Below are positions 16,019 through 23,974 of a DNA stretch of 64,000 nt, piece by piece. The notes beneath the pieces were generated by a model. It searched no databases. It was not told the DNA's origin and worked only from the letters and a program-made list of their open reading frames with translations. Position numbers and translations under genes: made by a program. The number at the start of each line of letters is the position of its first letter. The stretch's first letter is position 1. Source of the stretch: JAAYCI01 sp964370045 (GTDB lineage Bacteria; Bacillota; Clostridia; Oscillospirales; Ruminococcaceae); NCBI GenBank assembly GCA_964370045.1, contig CAYJGZ010000010.1:1-64000 (forward strand), in the 5' to 3' direction.

Positions 16019-16246
16019 ATAAACATCTCCTTTTAGGGTATATTATCTGATTTTTTTAGGATTTTATGTGATTTATCAAATATTTTGCATCTACCCTAAT
16101 CATAGGATGTAGCGCACAAAATTACAAGGAAATATTGGCGTATTTTACACGCATGGGCACACGCCTGTCCCCTTTTCTTTACAAAAAGTGCGCCTGCCTT
16201 TATAATAGTGTAGTATTCTGCGCATTTTTAGTGCCCGTAGGATGCG

Positions 16247-16320
16247 AGGAGTGGCCACATAGCGGTATACCCCCGCCTTCGGCGGGGGTATACCAAAAAA
16301 CCTACTCCCTTGTCCACACC
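16247..16320 (-). mobile_element. Element A copy 5 (short form) in the gap 16019-16459
   Basis: GGAGTGGCCACATAGCGG, then GTATACCCCCGCCTTCGGCG palindrome and GTATACCAAAAAACC, ending TTGTCCACACC. About 74 bp, with both long arms reduced. The rest of 16019-16459 is AT-rich with no recognisable gene. Confidence 0.65.
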
Positions 16321-16459
16321 TTGGGATGTACCTGTGCACAAGCTTTGCCGCTTTGTGCGCTGTCTGCTTTATTCAGTTTTAATTCTTTGGAGTTGATGCC
16401 CTTTGCAAAGCATAGGTGCCTTTGCGGCCGATTTTTCGGATGTAATCGCCGCATGGCCC

Positions 16460-18025
16460 ATGTCATTTTCCTCTGTTCACTTTTTGCTGTTTTTGCCCCT
16501 GTGCGTCGGGGGCTATTTTGCGTTGCGTGGGGCAGGGCGCAGGGCGTGGCTGTTGGCGTGTAGCTACTGGTTTTACTTTTTTGCCGCGCCCAAGTACCTG
16601 CCCGTGCTTTTGTGCGGCACAGCGCTCTCTTACATATTTGCACAGCTCATAAGCGGCCGAAAGACCCAGCGCTCAAGGCGAGCGGTTTGCGTTTTGTCCG
16701 TCTCACTGCTGCTGCTAAACCTTATTTTCTTTAAGTACAACGGCTTTTTTGCGCCCGCCTTAGAGCCTTTGTTCGCCTCGTTTGGCATAAACTATGCGCA
16801 GGACTTTTTTGTGGCGGCCTCTGCCCTTGGCATAAGCTTTTACACCTTCACCTCGGTGGGCTACCTTATAGATGTATACAGGCAGGACACCCCTGCCGAA
16901 AAGAATTTGCTCAACCATGCGCTGTTTTTGGGCTTTTTCCCCTCGGTGAGCATGGGCCCCATCTCCCGTGCAAGCACGCTTTTGCCCCAGCTGAAGGAGG
17001 ATAGGCACAAGGCAAACCCCGAGGACATAAAGGCAGGGCTTCGCCGCATGGCAGTGGGCTATTTCAAAAAGCTTGCGGTGGCGGACACGCTGGCGGTGTT
17101 CACCGGCGGCATATATGGCGAGCTTGCGGCGTACGAGGGGCTTACGCTGAGCCTTGCGGCGGTGTGCTTTGCGTTGCAGCTTTATTTCGACTTTTCCGGC
17201 TACTCGGACATGGCCATCGGCACAGCACGTATGCTGGGCGTCACCCTGCCCGAAAACTTCAAAAACCCCTACTTTGCCACCAACTTTTCCGCCTTTTGGC
17301 AAAGGTGGCACATCTCGCTCTCCACCTGGCTGCAGGACTATATTTTCACGCCGCTGGTGTGGAGCAGATGGGCAGAGCGCCTGCCCATAATAGGAAGGCG
17401 CATACAAAAGCCACCCGTGCTTTTCGCCATTGCGACGACATTTTTAGTCTCGGGCATATGGCACGGCGACACGCTGTGCTTTTTGGTGTGGGGCGCACTG
17501 CAGGCGATGTTCCGCATAGGGGAGGAGATATGCCACCGCACGCTGGGCAAGCCCAAAAAGCGCCCACCCTTTCGCCTGCGCTTTGGCAAAACGGCGCTGG
17601 TGCTCTTTTTGTGGGTGGAGAGCCTTGTGTTCTTTAAGGTGGGCATGGGGCCTGTTGCGCCGGGTGCTACGCAGGCAGGCGGCGTGGGGGATGCGCTCTC
17701 GGCGCTCGTGCGGCAGTTTAGCGGCATATCGCTTTCCCAAACGGCGCAGGATGTAACAAGCGCTGTGGCAGGCGGCTTTTTCAACAACCCGCTCATGGTT
17801 TTTGCGTTCATTGCATTTTCGCTTATGTGCGTGTGCGTAGCGGTGTTTGCGGACTGGGCAGAGTGCTTCAAGCTAAAGGGCGGGCACATCTCGGACGCCA
17901 TTGCGGCGCAAAAAGCACCCCTGCGATATGCGGCGTATTACTTTTTGGTGATGTGCTGTTTTGCGGCGTTTTTGGCGCAGAGCGGCGGCTTTGCAGGCGC
18001 AAACTTTATATACGGAGGGTTTTAA
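16460..18025 (+). CDS. MBOAT family O-acyltransferase (AlgI/PatA/DltB-like)
   Basis: 521 residues from ATG 16460. Polytopic membrane protein (about 10-12 segments) of the type that passes acyl groups across the membrane for O-acylation of surface polymers. The MBOAT signature is present: YFDFSGYSDMAIG, NFSAFWQRWHISLSTWLQDYIF and the catalytic-His motif SGIWHGDTLCFLVWG. Homologues start with M-x-FSS-x-x-FL, matching MSFSSVHFLLFLPL at 16460. A TTG at 16403 with GGAG 10 nt upstream would add 19 residues and has the better ribosome site, so the start is uncertain. Followed by a tiny gene and an SGNH protein, the usual partner in PatA/PatB and AlgI/AlgJ pairs. Confidence 0.93.
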   Translation: MSFSSVHFLLFLPLCVGGYFALRGAGRRAWLLACSYWFYFFAAPKYLPVLLCGTALSYIFAQLISGRKTQRSRRAVCVLSVSLLLLNLIFFKYNGFFAPALEPLFASFGINYAQDFFVAASALGISFYTFTSVGYLIDVYRQDTPAEKNLLNHALFLGFFPSVSMGPISRASTLLPQLKEDRHKANPEDIKAGLRRMAVGYFKKLAVADTLAVFTGGIYGELAAYEGLTLSLAAVCFALQLYFDFSGYSDMAIGTARMLGVTLPENFKNPYFATNFSAFWQRWHISLSTWLQDYIFTPLVWSRWAERLPIIGRRIQKPPVLFAIATTFLVSGIWHGDTLCFLVWGALQAMFRIGEEICHRTLGKPKKRPPFRLRFGKTALVLFLWVESLVFFKVGMGPVAPGATQAGGVGDALSALVRQFSGISLSQTAQDVTSAVAGGFFNNPLMVFAFIAFSLMCVCVAVFADWAECFKLKGGHISDAIAAQKAPLRYAAYYFLVMCCFAAFLAQSGGFAGANFIYGGF

Positions 18026-18028
18026 CTT

Positions 18029-18205
18029 ATGAAACCTATGAAACCCCTGAACACCCGAAACGCGGTGTCTCCCCTCGTCTTTTTCCGCCATATTTTGCAA
18101 AAATACTCGTCAATACACAAAGTATTACCTGCGTTTTTTGCTTTATCTGACAAAAAAATCCTTCAGCGATACACCCACGCCGAGTATTCAGAGGTTCCAT
18201 TATGA
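18029..18205 (+). CDS. Small gene of 58 codons between the acyltransferase and SGNH genes
   Basis: The peptide starts MKPMKPLNTR and ends HAEYSEVPL; it is basic, with a moderately hydrophobic middle but no clear membrane helix. A GGAGGG ribosome site (18014-18019) lies 9 nt before the ATG. The start is 3 bp after the MBOAT stop, and the stop overlaps the next start as ATGA, so the three genes look translationally coupled. It resembles nothing I recognise. Its place between an MBOAT gene and an SGNH gene recalls small accessory proteins such as DltX, but the sequence does not show that motif. It could be leader sequence that happens to be open. Confidence 0.5.
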   Translation: MKPMKPLNTRNAVSPLVFFRHILQKYSSIHKVLPAFFALSDKKILQRYTHAEYSEVPL

Positions 18206-19146
18206 GCAAAATCTTTCGTAACATTGCGCTTTTACTGCTTCCCATCCTTTTGTATTACGCTGTGTTTTTGGCGTTTGAGCCAAACAACTACTTCGGCCTG
18301 CGCTCCTCAACACCATCGGGCGTTGTGTTCGGCGCTATACGACAGTACCGTGAAAGCCCCACAGACGCCGTTATTTTGGGCGACTCACGCATGGCTCACT
18401 TTGACATGGACGAGCTGCAGGGCAGCACCGCCGAGCGCTTTAGCAACCTCGCTTTTGGCGGTGCATCGCTGAAGGAATCGCTCGACCTGCTCGACTGGCT
18501 TCTCGAGGACTATCCCCAAATAGACGAGGTGATGTTCGGCTTTTCGTTTTACACGCTCAACCAAAACTACGGGCTGGACCGCTTTGAGACCATCGAGCGA
18601 GCCATACAAAACCCCTTTGTGTACCTCACCAGCCTAAGCTACAACCTTGAGGCACTGCAAAATGTGGGCGTGGTGCTCTCGGGCGGTGTGATAGGCGGCG
18701 GCGAAAGCGAGACAAAGGACCCTGCCACCTACGAGTGGGCCGACTACACAAACCCCAAGACGGGCGATACCGCCACCCTGCGCACCGACATAATAGCACA
18801 CCTTGAAAACATGCACAGCTACAACAGCAACTGGCAGGCAAACACAGCGCAGTTCGAGCGGCTTTTGGATACCATAGAGCGGTGCGAGCGGCAGGGCATC
18901 CGCTTTGTGGTGGTGCTTCCGCCTGCCCACCCTGCCATAGCACAGCAGGTGCTACAGCCCTACGGCATAGAGGAGGAGATGCTACCGCTGATAGCACAGC
19001 TAAGCGCAAGCGGCGCTACCGTGCTGGACTATGAGATAACCGACCGCCCAAACTTTTCGGAGGAGCAATACTACGACGCATTTCATTTAGACTACGAGCG
19101 TGGCCTGCCCGCATGGACGGAGATGCTGTTTGAGGCGGTGGGATAA
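18202..19146 (+). CDS. SGNH-hydrolase-like membrane-anchored protein, DltD/AlgJ/PatB-like
   Basis: 314 residues. A single N-terminal membrane helix (residues about 6-24) anchors an extracellular SGNH domain. Block I is ILGDSRMAH (Ser62), and the C-terminal catalytic pair is DAFH (Asp292, His295). The Asn/Gly blocks are less plain (NLAFGGAS). Such proteins take the acyl group delivered by an MBOAT partner and load it on peptidoglycan, alginate or a secondary polymer. Own ribosome site AGAGG 8 nt upstream. Acceptor polymer unknown. Confidence 0.88.
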   Translation: MSKIFRNIALLLLPILLYYAVFLAFEPNNYFGLRSSTPSGVVFGAIRQYRESPTDAVILGDSRMAHFDMDELQGSTAERFSNLAFGGASLKESLDLLDWLLEDYPQIDEVMFGFSFYTLNQNYGLDRFETIERAIQNPFVYLTSLSYNLEALQNVGVVLSGGVIGGGESETKDPATYEWADYTNPKTGDTATLRTDIIAHLENMHSYNSNWQANTAQFERLLDTIERCERQGIRFVVVLPPAHPAIAQQVLQPYGIEEEMLPLIAQLSASGATVLDYEITDRPNFSEEQYYDAFHLDYERGLPAWTEMLFEAVG

Positions 19147-19264
19147 GGTGCGGCAGCGCTGTGTGAAATCGCAAAAAAATATATTTTAAGTCTATTTTAA
19201 GCATATTTTTTCGGTATTTATTTTTATTTTTAGGGGGCTACACCCCAACCCATAGGAGAAACGC

Positions 19265-20590
19265 ATGGCGCTGGATTTTTTGATACTGTACGAGCACGTG
19301 GTGCGTGAGTACGAGAGCTGTCTGCTTTTGCAGGCAGAGCTGCGCCGCAGGGGGTACTCTGCGGAAATACGCCAGCTTTTGGACCGCAAAAAGCTGAAGT
19401 ACTTCACCTACAAAAAGCCCAAGGTGCTCATTGCCAGCTGTATGTACGACAACGAGGGCATAAACAGCCACGTGTACAACAACGTGGGCGTTTTGAACAA
19501 GGTGGTGAACCTGCACTGGGAGCAGATGCTCAGCGACACGCAGGAAGAGGAGGAGTGGTTCAACTTTGCGCAAAACGCAAAAAAATGCGTGCAAACCTGC
19601 TGGGGTGAGGCCACCCAAAAGCGCCTTGTGCAAAACGGCACTCCCCTGCACAACACCCCCATAACAGGCGCTGTGATGATGGACTTTTTGCGAGACGAGT
19701 TCGAGGGGTATTTCCTGCCCAAGGAGCAGCTGTGCCGCCGCCACGGGCTAAACCCCCAAAAGCGCCTACTGCTTTACATCTCCAGCTTTGGCTACGCCAG
19801 CATGGACGAAAAAGAGGTGAAAGAGCTTTCGGACATGGCCGGCACAGACTTTTCGCTTTTCGCAAAGGTGAACCGTGAAAGTATGAAAGCGACGCTCGAG
19901 TGGTTCGCCCGATACCTAAAGGCGCACCCGCAGGAGGAGATTGTCTACCGCCGCCACCCCAGCGAGTGGAACAGCCCTGCCCTTGCACAGCTGAGCGAAG
20001 CGCACGAGAACTTTCACGTCATATTTGAGGACAGCGTGAAGCAGTGGATTACTGCGGCGGATGCCTGCCTTATATGGATGAGCACCGCCGCCGCCGAGGT
20101 GTACTTTGCGAAAAAGAGCTGTGCGGTACTGCGTCCGCAGGAGATACCGCACGAGTTTGACCCTGTGATATACAAAGGCTGCGCCGCCTGCACCACATAC
20201 GAGCAGTTTGAAAAAGCGGCGCAGCAAATGCAAGGCACGGCACAAACAGATGAGCGCTTGTACAAGGACAGCTTTCCGCTTTGCCACACGCTGATAGAGG
20301 ATTACTTCGAGGTGGGCGATGTGCCTGCGTACATACGCATGGCGGACCTTTTGGAGGAGGTGCACAAAGCCCCCCCAAGAGACTTTCCGTTTAGCGAGGG
20401 CTTTAAGCCACGCTTTAACCTGCTGAAATATTTTGCGCTGTGGGGCGTGCACATACTTTTTGCGCTAAGGCTGAACCCAAAGCGGTTTTCCGCCTTTGCA
20501 GGGCGCATATACGGCTATGTGCAAAAGGCCTATTTGCCAAAAAAAGAACGCCGTGCAATGCGTGAAAAGATAGAGAAGTATGTACGGTAG
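19265..20590 (+). CDS. Putative glycosyltransferase-like surface carbohydrate protein
   Basis: 441 residues, soluble, no signal peptide. The pattern suggests a GT-B fold: N-terminal MALDFLILYEHVVREYESC with a following Rossmann-like half, then KVNRESM, IVYRRHPSEWNS and DACLIWMSTAAAEVYFAKKS, similar to the C-terminal donor-binding half of CDP-glycerol or CMP-sugar polymer transferases. Catalytic residues cannot be named. Start ATG at 19265 after CCATAGGAGAAACGC. It sits between the acyltransferase pair and a flippase, so a role in a surface glycan is inferred. Hydrophobic patch FALWGVHILFAL near the end could touch the membrane. Confidence 0.65.
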   Translation: MALDFLILYEHVVREYESCLLLQAELRRRGYSAEIRQLLDRKKLKYFTYKKPKVLIASCMYDNEGINSHVYNNVGVLNKVVNLHWEQMLSDTQEEEEWFNFAQNAKKCVQTCWGEATQKRLVQNGTPLHNTPITGAVMMDFLRDEFEGYFLPKEQLCRRHGLNPQKRLLLYISSFGYASMDEKEVKELSDMAGTDFSLFAKVNRESMKATLEWFARYLKAHPQEEIVYRRHPSEWNSPALAQLSEAHENFHVIFEDSVKQWITAADACLIWMSTAAAEVYFAKKSCAVLRPQEIPHEFDPVIYKGCAACTTYEQFEKAAQQMQGTAQTDERLYKDSFPLCHTLIEDYFEVGDVPAYIRMADLLEEVHKAPPRDFPFSEGFKPRFNLLKYFALWGVHILFALRLNPKRFSAFAGRIYGYVQKAYLPKKERRAMREKIEKYVR

Positions 20591-20860
20591 GGACAACCCC
20601 TGCGGTTGTCCGAAAACCCCTGCGGTTGTCCGCCAAACCCTATGCACTCGCCCCCCNNNNNNNNNNNNNNNNNNNNNNNNNNNNNNNNNNNNNNNNNNNN
20701 NNNNNNNNNNNNNNNNNNNNNNNNNNNNNNNNNNNNNNNNNNNNNNNNNNNNNNNNGCGGTTGTCCGAAAACCCCTGCGGTTGTCCGCCAAACCCTATGC
20801 ACTCGCCCCCCCAATTTCCACCCCCCCCCGTAGGGGCGACCCTATGTGGTCGCCCGAAGA
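20591..20860. repeat. Tandem CCCCTGCGGTTGTCC repeats interrupted by a 100-N assembly gap
   Basis: Repeats of CCCCTGCGGTTGTCCG(A/C) and an ACCCTATGCACTCGCCCCCC tail occur both before (20592-20656) and after (20757-20812) a run of exactly 100 N (20657-20756). A REP-like GTAGGGGCGACC...GGTCGCCCG unit follows at 20829-20857. The gap is a scaffold placeholder; the true number of repeats is unknown. No gene seen in 20591-20920. Confidence 0.85.
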
Positions 20861-20920
20861 ACTATTCTATAAAAATATTATCCCACTACCCAACGCTCGT
20901 TTTGAAAGGAACATCGCCAC

Positions 20921-22384
20921 ATGTCTAATTCCAAAAGCTCCTCCTCCGCCGAGGGATTTTTAGGCTCGGTATTTAAGTACTCGGTGTCCACCTTTGTGAA
21001 CATCGCCCTGCTTGGGCTGTCCATGGTGCTCACGGGGCTGTTCATCGCCCCTGCGCTCAACAGCCAGATAAGCATATTCATAAACTTTACGGGCACTATC
21101 ATGACAATAGCCATCTTGGGCCTTGACCAGGCCTTCCTGCGCTTTTACAACGAGCCGCCCAAAGGCCTTTCGCCAAAGGGCATTTTTCGCATCTGCTTTT
21201 ACTTTTCGTCGGGCATCATACTGCTGGCGGGCATAGTGTGCAGTACGCTTTTACTACAGCCCATATACACGGCGCTGGGCTTTTCCATGGTAGGGCCTGT
21301 GGCGGTGCCGCTCTTGTTTCTCAATGCGCTGTTTTACATGATAGCACGCTACTTTAATGTGCTTTTCCGCATGGAGGGCAACATACTGCTGTACACTGCG
21401 GAGAGTATACTCATGCAGTTTTTCTACAAACTGTTTTATGTTTCGGGCGTGTTTTTCGGCACGGAAAACCCTGCGCTCGCCATGATGCTGTGCAGTGTAT
21501 TGGGGCTGGGTGTATTCACGCTCGCCTTTTGCTTTTTCCGCCGCAAGACACTGCGCCCCCGTGCAAAGGAGTTTCGCTCGGGCGGCTACAAGACGGTGCT
21601 ACCCTACGGCTTTGGCATTGCGCCCACCGCCGTGTTTGTCACGCTGAACACCGCCATGGCAGGCCCGTTGCTCATTGCAATGCTGGGGCAGGCGCAGTCG
21701 GGCACTTACAGCTACGCATATGCGCTTTCCAACGTTGTTGCGATGGTTCAGCTCGGCTTTGCCTCCTACTGGGGGCCGTATATGTTCGCAAACTACAAAA
21801 CACAGCAGCCACGCATAAAGCGTGTGCACAACTACCTAAACTTAGTCATCCTCGTGTTCTTCTCCTTTTTAATTATTGCGCAGGACATCATCTTTTTGCT
21901 ATTCCGCCAGTATGCCGCCGCACAGCCCATATTCCCCCTTATGATGCTAAGCGCCGTGTTCACCATAATGTGCGAAACAACAGTGTACGGCAACGCCATC
22001 GCGCGCAGGCCGATATTCGACACCATCGGCATAGGCATATCCTTTGGGGTGAACATGCTCACGCTGATACTGCTTGTGCCGCCGCTTGGGCTGTACGGCG
22101 CGGCCATTGCCATTGTAGCGGCGAACTTCTCCATGTTCTTTTTCCGCACGCTTGTGGCACAGCGCTTTTACAGCAGTATAGAAAGCCCCTCAAAGACGGT
22201 GATGGCGGTAATATTGGCGGTTGCCGTCACGGTGGGCGGCACGGTGTTTGCGGGCGACTTTTGGCTGAAGGCGGCGTGCGGCCTTGCAGGAATGCTTGCA
22301 TTTTCGGTTTTGTACCATAAGGAGCTTTTGCGATTTATTTCACTGGGCGTGGGCATACTGAAAAAGTTGTTTTCACGTGGGTAA
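20921..22384 (+). CDS. Polysaccharide flippase, Wzx/MATE-like
   Basis: 487 residues with about 12-14 membrane helices and few charged residues. Members of the polysaccharide-transport (Wzx/MurJ-like) group move lipid-linked glycan units across the cytoplasmic membrane. The N-terminal FLGSVFKYSVSTFVNIALLG and the central YGFGIAPTAVFVTLNTAMAG look typical of the family. Start ATG with AAAGGA upstream. It follows the glycosyltransferase-like gene and precedes a sugar amidotransferase, supporting a role in surface glycan export. Distinguishing Wzx from a MATE drug exporter rests on context. Confidence 0.85.
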   Translation: MSNSKSSSSAEGFLGSVFKYSVSTFVNIALLGLSMVLTGLFIAPALNSQISIFINFTGTIMTIAILGLDQAFLRFYNEPPKGLSPKGIFRICFYFSSGIILLAGIVCSTLLLQPIYTALGFSMVGPVAVPLLFLNALFYMIARYFNVLFRMEGNILLYTAESILMQFFYKLFYVSGVFFGTENPALAMMLCSVLGLGVFTLAFCFFRRKTLRPRAKEFRSGGYKTVLPYGFGIAPTAVFVTLNTAMAGPLLIAMLGQAQSGTYSYAYALSNVVAMVQLGFASYWGPYMFANYKTQQPRIKRVHNYLNLVILVFFSFLIIAQDIIFLLFRQYAAAQPIFPLMMLSAVFTIMCETTVYGNAIARRPIFDTIGIGISFGVNMLTLILLVPPLGLYGAAIAIVAANFSMFFFRTLVAQRFYSSIESPSKTVMAVILAVAVTVGGTVFAGDFWLKAACGLAGMLAFSVLYHKELLRFISLGVGILKKLFSRG

Positions 22385-22399
22385 ATACTGTGCTATAAT
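22370..22399 (+). promoter_or_regulatory. Promoter of the sugar amidotransferase gene
   Basis: Perfect -10 TATAAT (22394-22399) with 18-bp spacer to a weak -35 TTTTCA (22370-22375) inside the end of the flippase gene. A small hairpin AGCGGC/GCCGCT follows at about 22423-22440, before the AGAGAGGGG ribosome site. Confidence 0.45.
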
Positions 22400-22471
22400 A
22401 AAGCTTGGGGTTTTAGACATTAAGCGGCTCTACCGCCGCTTACACATCACACAAAAGAGAGGGGAATCACC

Positions 22472-23587
22472 ATGAAGTACTGCACAAAATGCACCATGCC
22501 CGACACAAGGCCCGGCATCAGCTTTGACGAAAAGGGCGTGTGCACCGCCTGCCGCCACTACGAGGAGCGCAAAAACGTAAACTGGGACGCACGCATGGAC
22601 GAGCTACGTCGCCTGTGCGACAAATACAGGGGCATGAACGGCCCCGGCGGCTACGACTGCGCTGTGGCAGTGTCCGGCGGAAAGGACAGCCACTTTCAGG
22701 TGTATGTGCTAAAAGAGCTTATGGGCATGAACCCCATTCTCTTCTCGGTGGAGGACAACTTCCCCATGACCGACGCAGGAATACACAACCTGCGCAACAT
22801 CAGCGAGGAGTTCGGCTGTACCATAATTTCGTGCAAGCCTAATATCAAGATACAAAAGACGCTGATGCGCAAGTTTTTTGAAAAATACGGCAAGCCCACG
22901 TGGTATGTGGACAGGCTGATATACACCTTCCCACTGCACATGGCGCTGAAATTCAACACGCCCCTGCTCTGCTACGGCGAAAACGTCAGCTTTGAGTACG
23001 GCGGCAACTCGGACGAGGAGACATACTCCGCAAAGGCGCAGATAGAAAACGGCGTTGCGGTGGGTATGCCCATGCAGGAGGTTTTGGGCGACGGCGTCAC
23101 CGAAAACGACCTCTCGCTGACACTCGCCCCCACAAAGGAACAGCTGGACACTTTAGAGCCTTTTTACATGTCCTACTTCATCCCGTGGAACAGCTACCGC
23201 AACTACCAGCTTGCAAAAAGCCGTGGCTTTCACGACCTTACGCACGAGTGGCAGCGCACCCACCATGCGGAGGACTTCGACCAAATCGACTCCCGTGCTT
23301 ACCTTGTGCACAGCTGGCTGAAGTACCCAAAGTTCGGCCATGCCGCCGCCACCGACTACACCGCGCGCTACATCCGCTACGGCCTTATGAACAGGGAGCA
23401 GGCGGTGCAGACTATCCGTGAGCGTGACGGTGCGCTGGACCCGCTTTGCGTGAGGGACTTTTGCGAGTTTTGCGGCTATAGCGAAAGCGAATTTTGGGCG
23501 ATAGTGGATAAACTTTACAATCCCGAGCTTTTTGAAAAGGACGCATACGGCCGCTGGGTGCTGAAAAGCCCCATATGGGAAAAGTAA
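22472..23587 (+). CDS. N-acetyl sugar amidotransferase (WbpG/PseA-like)
   Basis: 371 residues. An N-terminal zinc-ribbon-like pair (CTKC at 4-7, CTAC at 24-27) is followed by the ATP-pyrophosphatase loop AVSGGKDSHFQ (about 70-80). Further family blocks are EDNFPMTDAG, YGENVSFEYGG and DFCEFCGYSESEFW. Known members add an amidino or amide group to N-acetylated sugars of O-antigen or to pseudaminic/legionaminic-type acids, usually using ammonia from HisH/HisF-like partners. No such partner genes are in the window. Own promoter upstream, so it may be regulated apart from the flippase. Confidence 0.88.
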   Translation: MKYCTKCTMPDTRPGISFDEKGVCTACRHYEERKNVNWDARMDELRRLCDKYRGMNGPGGYDCAVAVSGGKDSHFQVYVLKELMGMNPILFSVEDNFPMTDAGIHNLRNISEEFGCTIISCKPNIKIQKTLMRKFFEKYGKPTWYVDRLIYTFPLHMALKFNTPLLCYGENVSFEYGGNSDEETYSAKAQIENGVAVGMPMQEVLGDGVTENDLSLTLAPTKEQLDTLEPFYMSYFIPWNSYRNYQLAKSRGFHDLTHEWQRTHHAEDFDQIDSRAYLVHSWLKYPKFGHAAATDYTARYIRYGLMNREQAVQTIRERDGALDPLCVRDFCEFCGYSESEFWAIVDKLYNPELFEKDAYGRWVLKSPIWEK

Positions 23588-23672
23588 TTTTTCTATAAAT
23601 AACTTTCGTAATATCGCATGATTTTCGTTTGAAAAATTCATGAAAAAATCACAATTAAATACCGCAAAAATG

Positions 23673-23803
23673 CTCGCAGACAAAGGCGGTGCTTTAGTTT
23701 TTTGGTATATCCCCCCCGCCTGCGGCGGGGGGGATATACCGCCTTATTTCGCCATTATTATCATACTATTTTTACCACCAAATCCGCTCTATATGTCCGC
23801 TCT
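23673..23803 (+). mobile_element. Element A copy 6 (GC-hairpin form)
   Basis: GACAAAGGCGGTGCTTTAG, then TTTTTTGGTATATCC, a CCCCCGCCTGCGGCGGGGG palindrome, GGATATACCGCC, and right end AAATCCGCTCTATATGTCCGC. It is flanked by the direct repeat CGCAAAAATG (23663-23672 and 23804-23813), consistent with a target-site duplication. It lies in the gap 23588-23974, where I see no gene. Confidence 0.75.
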
Positions 23804-23974
23804 CGCAAAAATGGGTGCGTACAAAAGCTGTGGCTCGGTTTTTGTTCACACCCTATTTTTCAAAAGTGCACCTATTCCGCACAAGAAATCAACATAAAAT
23901 ACGTGTAAAATATTACGCATGGGGAACACTGTAAGGCATTGACACTCGTGTGTATACCTAAGGGAGGGCACGGC

